A DNA stretch of 43,875 nt from Candidatus Angelobacter sp. Gp1-AA117 (GTDB lineage: Bacteria; Acidobacteriota; Terriglobia; Terriglobales; Acidobacteriaceae), in the NCBI GenBank assembly GCA_003223515.1, contig QHVI01000038.1:1-43875 (forward strand), written 5' to 3'. Positions within the stretch are counted from its first letter, which is position 1, and each line of letters starts with the position of its first letter. The position numbers and the translations under genes are program-made. The notes under the pieces are model-generated. The model saw nothing but the letters and a program-made list of their open reading frames with translations. It was not told the origin of the DNA and did not search any database. Below, one piece after another: positions 22,428 to 30,324 of this stretch.

Positions 22428-22477
22428 TTGACAATCCCTGCTAATGTATTAGCATGTGCTAGTGCATTAGCAGGAGG
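22428..22477 (+). promoter_or_regulatory. Promoter with twin BlaI-type operators and ribosome site
   Basis: A consensus -35 TTGACA is at 22428-22433. Overlapping the expected -10 and transcription start are two 14-bp imperfect palindromes, GCTAATGTATTAGC (22440-22453) and GCTAGTGCATTAGC (22458-22471), with centres 18 bp apart; together they form a 30-bp dyad. BlaI/MecI repressors bind such T-A-A-T-G-x-A-T-T-A-like dyads, so autoregulation is expected. AGGAGG at 22472-22477 fixes the TTG start of the regulator. Confidence 0.8.
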
Positions 22478-22485
22478 CATCTACC

Positions 22486-22875
22486 TTGCCCGCTGAAAAA
22501 CACCTGGAATTTGGACGCCGCGAACGGCAGATCATGGATGTGGTCTTCCGGCGCGGCAAAGCTTCTGTCTCAGAGGTTCGCGCCGAACTTCCCGACCCGC
22601 CCAGCTATTCGGCTGTCCGGGCCATGCTGGGATTTCTGGAAGATAAAGGCTATCTTCGGCATGAACAAGAAGGGCTGAAATACGTCTATTTGCCAGCCCT
22701 GGATACGGCGCAGGTACGCACCTCGGCGCTCAAGCACATGGTGAGGACATTCTTCGGCGGCTCTGCCGAGCAGGCTGTGGCTGCCCTGCTGGAGATTTCC
22801 GACACCAGGCTTTCCAGCAAAGATAGGCAATACCTGTCACAACTGGTGAAGAAAGTCCGGCAGGAAGGGAGATAA
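22486..22875 (+). CDS. BlaI/MecI/CopY-family repressor
   Basis: 129 aa from TTG 22486, eight bases after AGGAGG. A winged-helix domain spans about residues 1-75, with the family pattern GRRERQIMDVVF, ASVSEVRAEL, YSAVRAMLGFLEDKGYLRHE and GLKYVYLPAL. A C-terminal dimerisation helix part follows (VRTFFGGSAEQAVAALLE). Members repress by binding dyads as homodimers and are inactivated by proteolysis triggered by the partner M56 membrane protease, encoded two bases downstream. Target genes beyond this operon are unknown. Confidence 0.94.
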   Translation: MPAEKHLEFGRRERQIMDVVFRRGKASVSEVRAELPDPPSYSAVRAMLGFLEDKGYLRHEQEGLKYVYLPALDTAQVRTSALKHMVRTFFGGSAEQAVAALLEISDTRLSSKDRQYLSQLVKKVRQEGR

Positions 22876-22877
22876 CC

Positions 22878-25640
22878 ATGAACCAGATGATTGCAATCCT
22901 CGTCGATGCATCGGCAAAAGCTACGATTCTTCTGGCTATCGCCTGCCTGGCCCTTCGCCTTCTCAGAAATCGCTCGGCGGCAACACGCCACCTGCTGCTG
23001 ACATTCTTTCTATGCGCGGCGCTGCTGCTGCCTGCAATCACCTTGCTGATGCCGGCGTGGCATGTGCCCGGCATTCCGCAAATCGCATGGAATCAGAATG
23101 TGAAAGATATTCCGGCTGCAAACACCGAGAGCACGCTGGCCATTCAGCTGTCGGTGGCGTCGGTGAGGAAGACAAGAGACGTTGTGCCGGCAACCACAAG
23201 GCAGAGCACGCAGCACGCGGCAGCAGCGCTTCCATCTGCGTCCACGCCAGCGGATCAGCCACTGCCGGTTGTGTCTGCAACCGCATCCGCGCCCTCTGCC
23301 ACCCGCAGCTTCAGCGTGAATTGGAATCAGCTTGTGCTTATGCTCTGGATTATGGGGGCAGCGCTTCTGGCCGGACGCTTCTTTCTGGGCAAGCTGCGTC
23401 TCTTCAAACTCATTCGCAAGGCAGCGCCTCTGGGTGATCCGGTGTGGCGCAATCATATTCAGCATGTTGCCTCTGAGCTGGGAATCCGCAGGCAGGTAGA
23501 ACTGCTGGAGAGCCACGATACAGATGTTCCACTGGCTGCGGGCACTTTGCGTCCCAAAGTCGTTCTATCCCCGGATTACGCCGAGTGGTCTCCGCTGCGC
23601 CGCCACGCTGTGTTGCAGCACGAGCTGGCGCACATCAAGAGGCTGGATGCTCTTACCCAATTCATCGCTCGCCTGGCAGCCGCCATGTACTGGTTCCATC
23701 CGCTGGTATGGATCACGGTGAGAGCCATGAGGGCGGAGTGCGAACGCGCCTGTGATGATTACGTGCTTGCCGCAGGAACCAAACCGTCGGAATACGCGCA
23801 CGAACTGCTGGAGATCGCCTCTTCGTTGCGGCATCCGGAATTGAGTGCTGCCCTGGCCATGGCTCGCCGCTCGCAACTGGAAGGACGGGTTCTTGCTCTG
23901 CTGAATCCCGCAGTCGTCCGGGGCTCTGTCTCGCGCAAGATGATGCTCGCGGCTGCTGGGCTGACTCTCTGCATCGTGCTGCCGCTCGCAGCAATCCAGG
24001 CCGCCGGACCACAGAAGACATCCGCGCCCACCGGCAATGCTTCTGCTGCAGCGCCAGCCGTGCCGGGCACCCCTGCGATCCATGCTCAACCGGTGGCGCC
24101 TTCTGCACCGTCGGCGGTAGTAGCGCCCGCAGCACCCGGACAACCGACAATCGCCGAGCCAACCGCAGCGCCGCCTGCCATGGCATCTGCGCCATCGGTC
24201 ATCGTCGCACCGCCCGCCCCTGCGTTGGTGGGTGCGAATGCACCCGTCATGGCAGTTCCACAGCAGCCTTCCACGCCGCCTGCTCCACCTGCTCCGCCTG
24301 CTGCTCAACAGCATGTTGGCTCATCGGGAATCGAAGGATGCAACGGCAGTGGCAAGCATAACTCCCATGTAGATATTGAAGACAATGATGGATACAGGAA
24401 ATGGATTGCTTCGTGGTCGGGCGATGACTGCCAGGTCGATCTGCACGCAGAAGGCGACATCCGCTTCAGTGCCGACGCCCTGGAGCTGCAGAGCATCTCT
24501 TCCGGCGGATATTTTGAAGTGAATGAACGCCACGGAGCAGAGCTGCGCCACGTGAGGGTTACGCCCTCCGGCAACGGCTTGCAATATGAGTACAAGGTCA
24601 ATGGAACGCAACAGCAGTTCGACCAGAATGCCAGGGCATGGTTCTCGCGCTTCCTTTTGAGCCTGGAGCGCACCACCGGCTTTGCCGCCGACAGCCGCGT
24701 TCCCATGCTGCTGAAAAAAGGCGGCCCGCAGGCAGTGCTCGACGAGATCAGCAGTCTCCAGAATGATTACGTTCGCGGCCTCTACTTCCGCAAACTGCTC
24801 GACCAGCCGGACCTGCCGGCTCCTATCGTGAACCGCATCATCACCCAGGCGGGAGAGCAGATCAAGACCGATTACGAGATGGCGCGTGTGCTGATGGAGG
24901 TGGCCCAGAAATATCCGATGAAGGATGAGGCATCGCGTACTGCCTTTCTCACGGCTGCAAATCATCTGAAGACCGATTATGAACACGCGCGCGTCCTGAT
25001 CACGCTGCTGAAAATGCCGAATCTCTCCAGGGAAAACATCCGCATGGCACTGGAGTCAGCGGCTACCATCAAGACTGACTATGAGAAGTCCCGTATCCTG
25101 GTGACGCTGGCGGAGATGAAGAGCTTTGACGAAAACGAAATCTCCACCTACCTGAAGCTGGTGCCGGAGATTCATACGGATTATGAGAAGTCGCACAGCC
25201 TGATTGCGCTGATGCAGAACCATAACATCAGCGGCGCTTCTACCGGCAAGATTCTCGAGGCTACGTCCACCATCCACACTGATTATGAAAAATCGCGCAT
25301 TCTGCTGGCGCTGGCGGGCACGAGCAAATTCGATGAAAACCAGATGGGCAGCTATTTGAACGTAGTGGATTCCATTGGCACCGACTACGAGCGTTCACGC
25401 AGCCTGCTGGCCCTGATGGACAAGAACAAACTCAGCCCGGCGGCGGTCACCCGCATCCTGGATGCTGCCAGCCACATTCACGCTGATTATGAAAAGTCGC
25501 GGGTGCTGCTGGCGGTGGCCAGCAAGTATCCGTTGGATGGCGCTTTGCGGGAGAAATACATCAGCACAGCGAATTCGATTGGCTCGGAATACGAGAAGAA
25601 TCGGGCCTTGGCGGCGGTGGTAAAACGAGCATCGATGTAG
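22878..25640 (+). CDS. BlaR1-like M56 membrane protease with eight C-terminal TDYE repeats
   Basis: 920 aa, starting two bases after the repressor. The N-terminal membrane part (helices near 5-30, 36-52 and 145-165) holds the gluzincin motif HELAH at about 248-252, followed by WFHPLVW and ECERACDDYVL, the usual M56 glutamate region. A fourth membrane helix lies near 355-375, then a long Pro/Ala-rich linker. The outside part contains a domain rich in DIRFSADALEL and, from about residue 655, eight tandem 30-37-residue units each with T-D-Y-E-[KRMH]-[SA]-[RH]-x-L. There is no penicillin-binding-like sensor, so the signal is not an ordinary beta-lactam. HEAT-like helical ligand or protein binding is inferred. 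Confidence 0.9.
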   Translation: MNQMIAILVDASAKATILLAIACLALRLLRNRSAATRHLLLTFFLCAALLLPAITLLMPAWHVPGIPQIAWNQNVKDIPAANTESTLAIQLSVASVRKTRDVVPATTRQSTQHAAAALPSASTPADQPLPVVSATASAPSATRSFSVNWNQLVLMLWIMGAALLAGRFFLGKLRLFKLIRKAAPLGDPVWRNHIQHVASELGIRRQVELLESHDTDVPLAAGTLRPKVVLSPDYAEWSPLRRHAVLQHELAHIKRLDALTQFIARLAAAMYWFHPLVWITVRAMRAECERACDDYVLAAGTKPSEYAHELLEIASSLRHPELSAALAMARRSQLEGRVLALLNPAVVRGSVSRKMMLAAAGLTLCIVLPLAAIQAAGPQKTSAPTGNASAAAPAVPGTPAIHAQPVAPSAPSAVVAPAAPGQPTIAEPTAAPPAMASAPSVIVAPPAPALVGANAPVMAVPQQPSTPPAPPAPPAAQQHVGSSGIEGCNGSGKHNSHVDIEDNDGYRKWIASWSGDDCQVDLHAEGDIRFSADALELQSISSGGYFEVNERHGAELRHVRVTPSGNGLQYEYKVNGTQQQFDQNARAWFSRFLLSLERTTGFAADSRVPMLLKKGGPQAVLDEISSLQNDYVRGLYFRKLLDQPDLPAPIVNRIITQAGEQIKTDYEMARVLMEVAQKYPMKDEASRTAFLTAANHLKTDYEHARVLITLLKMPNLSRENIRMALESAATIKTDYEKSRILVTLAEMKSFDENEISTYLKLVPEIHTDYEKSHSLIALMQNHNISGASTGKILEATSTIHTDYEKSRILLALAGTSKFDENQMGSYLNVVDSIGTDYERSRSLLALMDKNKLSPAAVTRILDAASHIHADYEKSRVLLAVASKYPLDGALREKYISTANSIGSEYEKNRALAAVVKRASM

Positions 25641-25680
25641 CTCTTTAACTGCGGAGGCGCAGAGAACGCAGCAGAAACCC

Positions 25681-25710
25681 AAAGGGCAGCCCACCTCCAG
25701 GCTGCCCTTT
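25681..25710. terminator. Bidirectional terminator-like hairpin
   Basis: An 11-bp perfect stem AAAGGGCAGCC / GGCTGCCCTTT with an 8-base loop lies between the end of the M56 gene (+) and the end of the secreted Arg-rich protein (-). It is followed by a pyrimidine-rich CCTTCCCCTTGTCT in the plus direction and GGGTTTCTG in the minus direction. Position between convergent genes supports a shared terminator. Confidence 0.65.
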
Positions 25711-25740
25711 CCTTCCCCTTGTCTATATCGTTACCTGCAA

Positions 25741-26031
25741 CTACCTGCGATCCCAGTAATAGTCGCGGCGATCGTGCCGGCTATCCCGGCGATCGTTGCG
25801 AACATCGCGTTGGCGTTCGCGAATTTCCTGGCGCTCGCGCCGGGCGGCGGCATAGTTGCCTTCACGAAGATCCCGCCGCAGTTCCCAGCGGTCATGGTCG
25901 ATGGCCCGCTCGTCCTGCCGTATATCGCGGCGGTCATTACGAAAATCGCGTCGATAATAGCCGTCCTGGGCCATCAATGCTCCAGAACCCATCACACCGA
26001 ATAAGAGAAGTCCGACTATAGTGCGTTTCAT
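25741..26031 (-). CDS. Small secreted Arg/Asp-rich low-complexity protein
   Basis: 96 aa from the ATG at 26031 (MKRTIVGLLLFGVMGSG), preceded by GGAGGGAA; the longer frame from 26058 lacks a better start. A signal peptide ends near ALMAQ. The mature part is almost wholly Arg, Asp, Glu and Tyr in short units (RRDFRNDRRDIRQDER, RQRDVRNDRRDSRHDRRD), predicting a charged coiled or disordered chain in the periplasm. Comparable small DR-rich exported proteins occur in acidobacteria; function unknown. Confidence 0.75.
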   Translation of the reverse strand: MKRTIVGLLLFGVMGSGALMAQDGYYRRDFRNDRRDIRQDERAIDHDRWELRRDLREGNYAAARRERQEIRERQRDVRNDRRDSRHDRRDYYWDRR

Positions 26032-26134
26032 TGTTTTGTTCCCTCCGGGCCTGTTCATCTGTGCCCTGACAGTAAAAACACGGTTTAAAGAAAGAGTTGT
26101 TTAAGAAAAGTTAAGGAGGGTTTCGAGTTTATTA

Positions 26135-26260
26135 ACCACAGCGTGGCGAGCCACAACCAAAGGCTTTCACCGCAGAGGGCGCAGAGGACGCAGAGGTATT
26201 TACCAAATTACCCATTTACCCATTCTTCTCTGCGTTCTCTGCGCCCTCTGCGGTTAAAGT
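26135..26260. repeat. Composite microrepeat hairpin downstream of the eRF1-like gene
   Basis: ACCACAGCGTGGCGAGCCAC (26135 onward) is followed by an ACCGCAGAGGGCGCAGAG arm (26169-26196). Its near-perfect complement ending CTCTGCGCCCTCTGCGGTT (26228-26255) is separated by a short ATTTACCAAATTACCCATT spacer. The stem of about 26 pairs begins 12 bp beyond the stop of the minus-strand gene and is likely to end that transcript. Confidence 0.65.
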
Positions 26261-26267
26261 TTTTCGG

Positions 26268-27437
26268 TCACACGGCGATTTTTTGCGGGGTGTTCTGGTC
26301 GGCGCGGAAGCGCAGCAGCGCGCCTACACGTCCGACGCGCTCCAGGGCAGCATCGCCATCCACGAACCTGATATCAGCGCCGTTGCGGATAGCAAGGCCC
26401 ACCAGCGCATCTGAGACATCGCTGATCTCGCGCGTCTCCCGGCCGCAGATGGCGCAATTCTTCACCATGCGGGTGTCGAGATGGCGGCAGTTGGTGCACT
26501 CCACGGCTTCAGCCTGGAAATCGCGGCTCACCAGCAGAGTCTGTACTTCCTGGCGTTCCAGCGCGTTGAGCACGTGGCGTAATCCTACAGCGCCGCGGGC
26601 ATTGCGCTGCGCTTCACCTGCTACTTCGCGAATCAAGGCCTGCTGTTCGGAACTCAGGTGTTCACTGAGGATGCGTTCCGCATGATCGCGCACTTCTTCG
26701 CCACTGGCCATGCCCGGATCAACCAGGAACCGGCCAATCAAACGTTGTTTTACATAGGTATGCAGATGGGCCTCGACTTCGGGCCAGGTTTCGTCGCGGC
26801 AGCCGATCAACAAAGCGTCATATGGTTCGCGGTTCAATAATACCTGCAGCGACTCGGCAAATTGCTTGAAGTGATGCATGACTTCATTTTCAACGTGGCG
26901 CTCGCGGTGTCCGGCATCATAGCCGCCCCATCCATCGCTCTTGCCCATATGCGGCAGCGCCCCGAATTCAAGCTCCGGCTTCTGTGTCAATTCATCTTCG
27001 TGCAGCGAAAAGATGCGGGCTTTCTCGCGATCCACCAGGGCAATGCAAGTTTTCGGCAGGCTGGAATAAGCGGCCACCAGGGGCATGAGATGAAAGCGGG
27101 AGTTCACGATGATGGTAGAGCGTCCCAGGCGAGCAGGAGCATCCATCTCGCGCCAGATTCCCTGCTCGCCGCAGGCGAAGATCACCTTGCCGCGTGAATG
27201 GTTTCCATGCAGGCGCTCTGCCATTTCCAGAATCTTCTGCAGGTCGTCACGCAGCGCCTGATGATTGCCATTGCGCTCCGCCTTGCGCACAGCATCTTTG
27301 ACCAGGTCTTTTACCAGAATGGCCTCCTCGCGGTGAGATTTGTCTTTCGGAGTCTGCGGTTGAAAATAAAAACTGACGGCGCATCCGGAGGGTGACTCGG
27401 CCTGCGCAAGCTGACGAATCTCTTCACGAGTTATCAT
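26268..27437 (-). CDS. Bacterial eRF1-like protein (baeRF family, C-terminal zinc ribbon)
   Basis: 389 aa from the ATG at 27437 (MITREEIRQLAQAESPSG), AGGAGA upstream. The N-terminal half follows the eRF1/baeRF plan: SFYFQPQ, then LEMAERLHGNHSRGKVIFAC and KTCIALVDREKARIFSL. A middle domain has DALLIGCRDETWPEVEAHL and a helical stretch with LGRFLVD-like IGRFLVDPGMASGEE. The end carries RHVLNALERQEVQTLLVS and a zinc ribbon ECTNCRHLDTRMVKNCAICG. In baeRF proteins (I believe family 10) these three domains resemble eRF1/Pelota, suggesting action on ribosomes, in rescue or splitting. It is the second gene of an operon behind the HPF-sigma fusion (52-bp gap). Confidence 0.82.
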   Translation of the reverse strand: MITREEIRQLAQAESPSGCAVSFYFQPQTPKDKSHREEAILVKDLVKDAVRKAERNGNHQALRDDLQKILEMAERLHGNHSRGKVIFACGEQGIWREMDAPARLGRSTIIVNSRFHLMPLVAAYSSLPKTCIALVDREKARIFSLHEDELTQKPELEFGALPHMGKSDGWGGYDAGHRERHVENEVMHHFKQFAESLQVLLNREPYDALLIGCRDETWPEVEAHLHTYVKQRLIGRFLVDPGMASGEEVRDHAERILSEHLSSEQQALIREVAGEAQRNARGAVGLRHVLNALERQEVQTLLVSRDFQAEAVECTNCRHLDTRMVKNCAICGRETREISDVSDALVGLAIRNGADIRFVDGDAALERVGRVGALLRFRADQNTPQKIAV

Positions 27438-27489
27438 TGCGTTCCTGTCTCCTTTTATCAATTTTGAAACCGCTTAAAGATACCGCTGG

Positions 27490-28563
27490 TCAGGCCACGC
27501 GAGAATGGCGCAGCAAACTTCGGCGGAACTCGTTCTGCGGTGGAAGCTTCTGCTGAACGATGGTGCGCGCATTGTGGATGGATTTCGGAATGCGATCGGC
27601 GGGCAGATCAGTAATGCGGGAAATTTCATCTATGGTAAAACCTTCCAGAGTGTAGAGGACGAAGACCTCGCGGTCCTGCGGTCTTAGCTCGCGCAGCACG
27701 AAATCAAGCTGGGTCACCATTTCTTCACTGCTGACGATCTCTTCAGGCGTGCGCACGTTGTCGTCAGGAATCACGCTTTCTTCGTGCAGCGCGTCATCCG
27801 GTTGGTGGTATTGCAGCACATTTTCATCGCTGCCGGTCACATTCTGCACACCCGCGGGAGCATCGAGCGAGACATTGGCGGTATCGGCATTGGATTCGCC
27901 CAGGTGGCGAATGGCTTTCAATGCCAGCCGGTAGAACCAGCTTTCGATGGAAAGCTGCTCGGGCAGGCCCTGCTCTGCAGAAAGAGCATTCATGATGACC
28001 TCATCAATGACTTCTTCACGAGTAACCTGGTCCCGGTGTATCTGGCCGGTAGCAACCCTTAGTCCGAGTTCCCGGTCTGTAAATTTCTCCAGACGATCAA
28101 GGTTGGCATTCACCCAATTTCTGATATCGCCGTTTGTACCTGCAGGTATGCTCTGCCGGTCTGCATTCTGATCAGGTTTCACTGCGGCAAAGGTCTGTTC
28201 AAACGGAACTGCAGGTTCGACGATCTGCTGCCGTCCGGAGCCGCGCCTCGATTTCCAGTTCCACTGGCCGCGCAGCAGCTCTTTGTGTTTGTTGAGTTGA
28301 GAAAGCAGGTCGGCAAAAGCATTCTTGACCGCCGCCATGATGTTCTCCCCTGATTTCTGCACCGCCATCTGTCCGGTAGGCAGGCGCAGGTTGAGCGAGG
28401 TACTTGCGCCCTGTCCGTTCTGCTCGTCCACAATCGCATGAAAATGCACCAGATCGGGGTTAAAGGCCTGCAGCCTGCGTTCCAGCTTTTTAAGCTGGTT
28501 CTGAAATTCCCGTTCTATTTCTGGAGTCTTTCCTGCTTTGTAGCTGATGTGGACATTCATCAT
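27490..28563 (-). CDS. Fusion protein: HPF/RaiA-like ribosome-hibernation domain plus sigma-70-like region 2/4 module
   Basis: 357 aa. Residues 1-100 follow the HPF/RaiA (S30AE) fold pattern: MNVHISYKAGKTPEIEREFQ, KKLERRLQAF, FHAIVDEQ, TSLNLRLPTGQMAVQKSGEN and AVKNAFADLLSQLNKHKE. After a linker, residues 147-222 (LRVATGQI, EEVIDEVIMNAL, WFYRLALKAIRHL) look like a diverged sigma region 2, and 283-340 (FVLRELRPQDREVFVLYTLE, FTIDEISRITDLPADRI, SIHNARTIVQQKL) are a convincing sigma-70 region 4 helix-turn-helix. A single chain could bind ribosomes and promoter DNA or polymerase. It starts at ATG 28563 (or the next ATG) after GAGG. The joint has no stop or frameshift, so the fusion is real in this sequence. 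Confidence 0.85.
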   Translation of the reverse strand: MMNVHISYKAGKTPEIEREFQNQLKKLERRLQAFNPDLVHFHAIVDEQNGQGASTSLNLRLPTGQMAVQKSGENIMAAVKNAFADLLSQLNKHKELLRGQWNWKSRRGSGRQQIVEPAVPFEQTFAAVKPDQNADRQSIPAGTNGDIRNWVNANLDRLEKFTDRELGLRVATGQIHRDQVTREEVIDEVIMNALSAEQGLPEQLSIESWFYRLALKAIRHLGESNADTANVSLDAPAGVQNVTGSDENVLQYHQPDDALHEESVIPDDNVRTPEEIVSSEEMVTQLDFVLRELRPQDREVFVLYTLEGFTIDEISRITDLPADRIPKSIHNARTIVQQKLPPQNEFRRSLLRHSRVA

Positions 28564-28870
28564 GTGCCTCGGCGTTGGGAGAAGATCCCGAAAGAAGGTC
28601 CGCAGGCCCTCAGTATGTTGCAGATTTTACACCTGCAATGTGAGACGCAACCGAAAAATTCTGCGTTGCATAGGCAGAGAACCAACTATGGCTAAATTGT
28701 GGATTACAGAAGAGTTAAAAACCTTACCCCGGATAACGCCTGATGAGCGCTGATTTACGCAGATAAAATCCCGAGGGAGCAACACACCGCCAAGTTCAAC
28801 ACATGAACTACTTTTTGCTTCCTCTGCGTTCTCTACGCCCTCTGCGGTGGAAGGGGTTGGTGTGCTTCGG
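28564..28870. other. Intergenic gap, microrepeats only
   Basis: No credible gene. It carries one CCTCTGCGTTCTCTACGCCC microrepeat (28819-28838), with GTGG just beyond, at the mqnE end. A promoter for the fusion gene must be in the part near 28570-28650, but no clear consensus was seen. Confidence 0.45.
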
Positions 28871-30019
28871 CTAAACAGAAATCGTGAAGGATGTCTCTGT
28901 CCTGGTGACGGGGCGGTACATGGTGTCGCGCTCCACCGGCTCGCGTCCGGCCTCGGTGATCAGGCGCACCAGCTCACGGCGGCGCAGGCCCTGCGGAGTG
29001 GTTGCTCCGGCATCGTGATAAATTTTCTCTTCGATCACCGTGCCATCGATGTCATCGGCTCCAAAGCGCAGAGCAATCTGAGCGATCTTAGGCGACATCA
29101 TCTGCCAGTAGGCCTTGATGTGTGAGAAGTTGTCGAGCACCAGCCGCCCGATGGCGATCTGCTTCAGGTCGAGCATGCCGGTGGTGGTGAAGAGATGCTG
29201 GAGCGGTGTGTTGGCCGGATGGAAGGCCAGAGGAATATAGGTCTGGAAGCCGTGGGTTTCGTCCTGAAGATTGCGCAGCCGCAGCAGGTGGTCAGCGCGA
29301 TCTTCTTCGTTCTCGATGTGGCCATAGAGCATCGTGGCGTTGGATTTTAGCCCGATCTTATGAGCCGTACGTGCTGTCTCCAGCCACTGGTCGCCATCGA
29401 TCTTGTGATCGCAAATCACGCGCCTCACACGCTCATTGAAAATCTCTGCCCCGCCGCCCGGCAATGAGTCGAGCCCGGCACCTTTGAGCTGCCGGAGAGT
29501 TTCTTCAATGGTCAGCTTGCCACGCCTGGCCAGAAAGGCAATCTCGACCATGGTGAGCGCCTTGATATGCACCTGCGGGAAACGCTCTTTCAATCCGGCA
29601 ATCAGATCGAGGTAGTACTGGAACGGCAGGTCAGGATGCAGCCCGCCCACAATGTGGAACTCGGTCACAGCTTCAGAGTATCCGGAGGCGGCAGTCTGAT
29701 AAGCCTCTTCGAGCGCCATGGTGTAAGCGCCGGGAGCATCCTTCTTGCGTCCAAAAGCGCAAAGCCGGCAGGCAGCTACACAGACGTTGGTGGGATTGAT
29801 ATGGCGATTCACATTGAAATAAGCCACATTGCCGTGCAGCCGTTCACGCACCTGGTTGGCGAGCCAGCCAATCGCCAGGATGTCCGCTGAACGATAGAGC
29901 GAGACCGCATCTTCAAAGTTCAGGCGTTCGCGGGCAAAAACCTTGTCGGCAATAGGCTGGAGGCGCGGATCATCAGTCTGGAACCCGTGCCGGTGCGCAG
30001 TGGAAATAGCTGTATCCAT
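28871..30019 (-). CDS. mqnE: Aminofutalosine synthase MqnE (radical SAM)
   Basis: 382 aa. Radical-SAM cysteines C80, C84 and C87 lie in NVCVAACRLCAFGR (CX3CX2C), preceded by HINPTNVC as in MqnE. HIVGGLHPDLPFQYY, KALTMVEI and GLDSLPGGGAEIF are further hallmarks of the MqnE/CofH-type group. It adds the adenosyl radical to 3-[(1-carboxyvinyl)oxy]benzoate to make aminofutalosine, the second step (after MqnA) of the futalosine route to menaquinone in the cytoplasm. Length is normal. Transcribed alone; the other pathway gene in the window is the prenyltransferase at 33785-34645. Confidence 0.95.
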   Translation of the reverse strand: MDTAISTAHRHGFQTDDPRLQPIADKVFARERLNFEDAVSLYRSADILAIGWLANQVRERLHGNVAYFNVNRHINPTNVCVAACRLCAFGRKKDAPGAYTMALEEAYQTAASGYSEAVTEFHIVGGLHPDLPFQYYLDLIAGLKERFPQVHIKALTMVEIAFLARRGKLTIEETLRQLKGAGLDSLPGGGAEIFNERVRRVICDHKIDGDQWLETARTAHKIGLKSNATMLYGHIENEEDRADHLLRLRNLQDETHGFQTYIPLAFHPANTPLQHLFTTTGMLDLKQIAIGRLVLDNFSHIKAYWQMMSPKIAQIALRFGADDIDGTVIEEKIYHDAGATTPQGLRRRELVRLITEAGREPVERDTMYRPVTRTETSFTISV

Positions 30020-30065
30020 GTACTTTAATGATAATGGAAAGCAGGGGGTTCTGAGTACTCGATTC

Positions 30066-30230
30066 TTACCAGACTTCGTTCCCGGCCGGCTCGCCCCAAT
30101 CTTGCTCCTGATGCTGATTGTCAGGAGTAATTTGAGCCACTATGGATTCCAGAGTAAGCGTGGATTGCATATCGGAGGCTCGCATACTCCGCTTGGCACG
30201 TTTTGAAGGTTGTTCCTTATTCATAGCCAT
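30066..30230 (-). CDS. Orphan MazE-type antitoxin tail (54 aa)
   Basis: A short frame from ATG 30230 (MAMNKEQPSKRAKRS) to TAA 30066. Its second half, LESIVAQITPDNQHQEQDWG followed by EPAGNEVW, is the toxin-binding C-terminus of AbrB/MazE-type antitoxins, which read 'LxELLAxITPxNxHxExDWGxPxGxEVW'. The DNA-binding AbrB half is replaced by a short basic stretch, and no MazF gene lies alongside. It is either a decayed antitoxin, which would make it a pseudogene, or a minimal anti-toxin for a MazF encoded elsewhere. The second ATG (30224) is also a possible start; ribosome site weak (AAGGTG). Confidence 0.65.
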   Translation of the reverse strand: MAMNKEQPSKRAKRSMRASDMQSTLTLESIVAQITPDNQHQEQDWGEPAGNEVW

Positions 30231-30324
30231 TACTGCATTTTCACCTTAAGGACACCCAGGAAAGTGGAAGTGTTCGCAAGCATCTGCTTTTCAGAACGCT
30301 TTGTCATCATAATCTTGCAAATGA

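Noticed and set aside
23565-24314. 249-codon minus-strand frame inside the M56 gene
   Set aside because: Arg/Cys-rich antisense translation of the Pro/Ala-rich linker; the M56 frame has the HELAH motif and conserved repeats.
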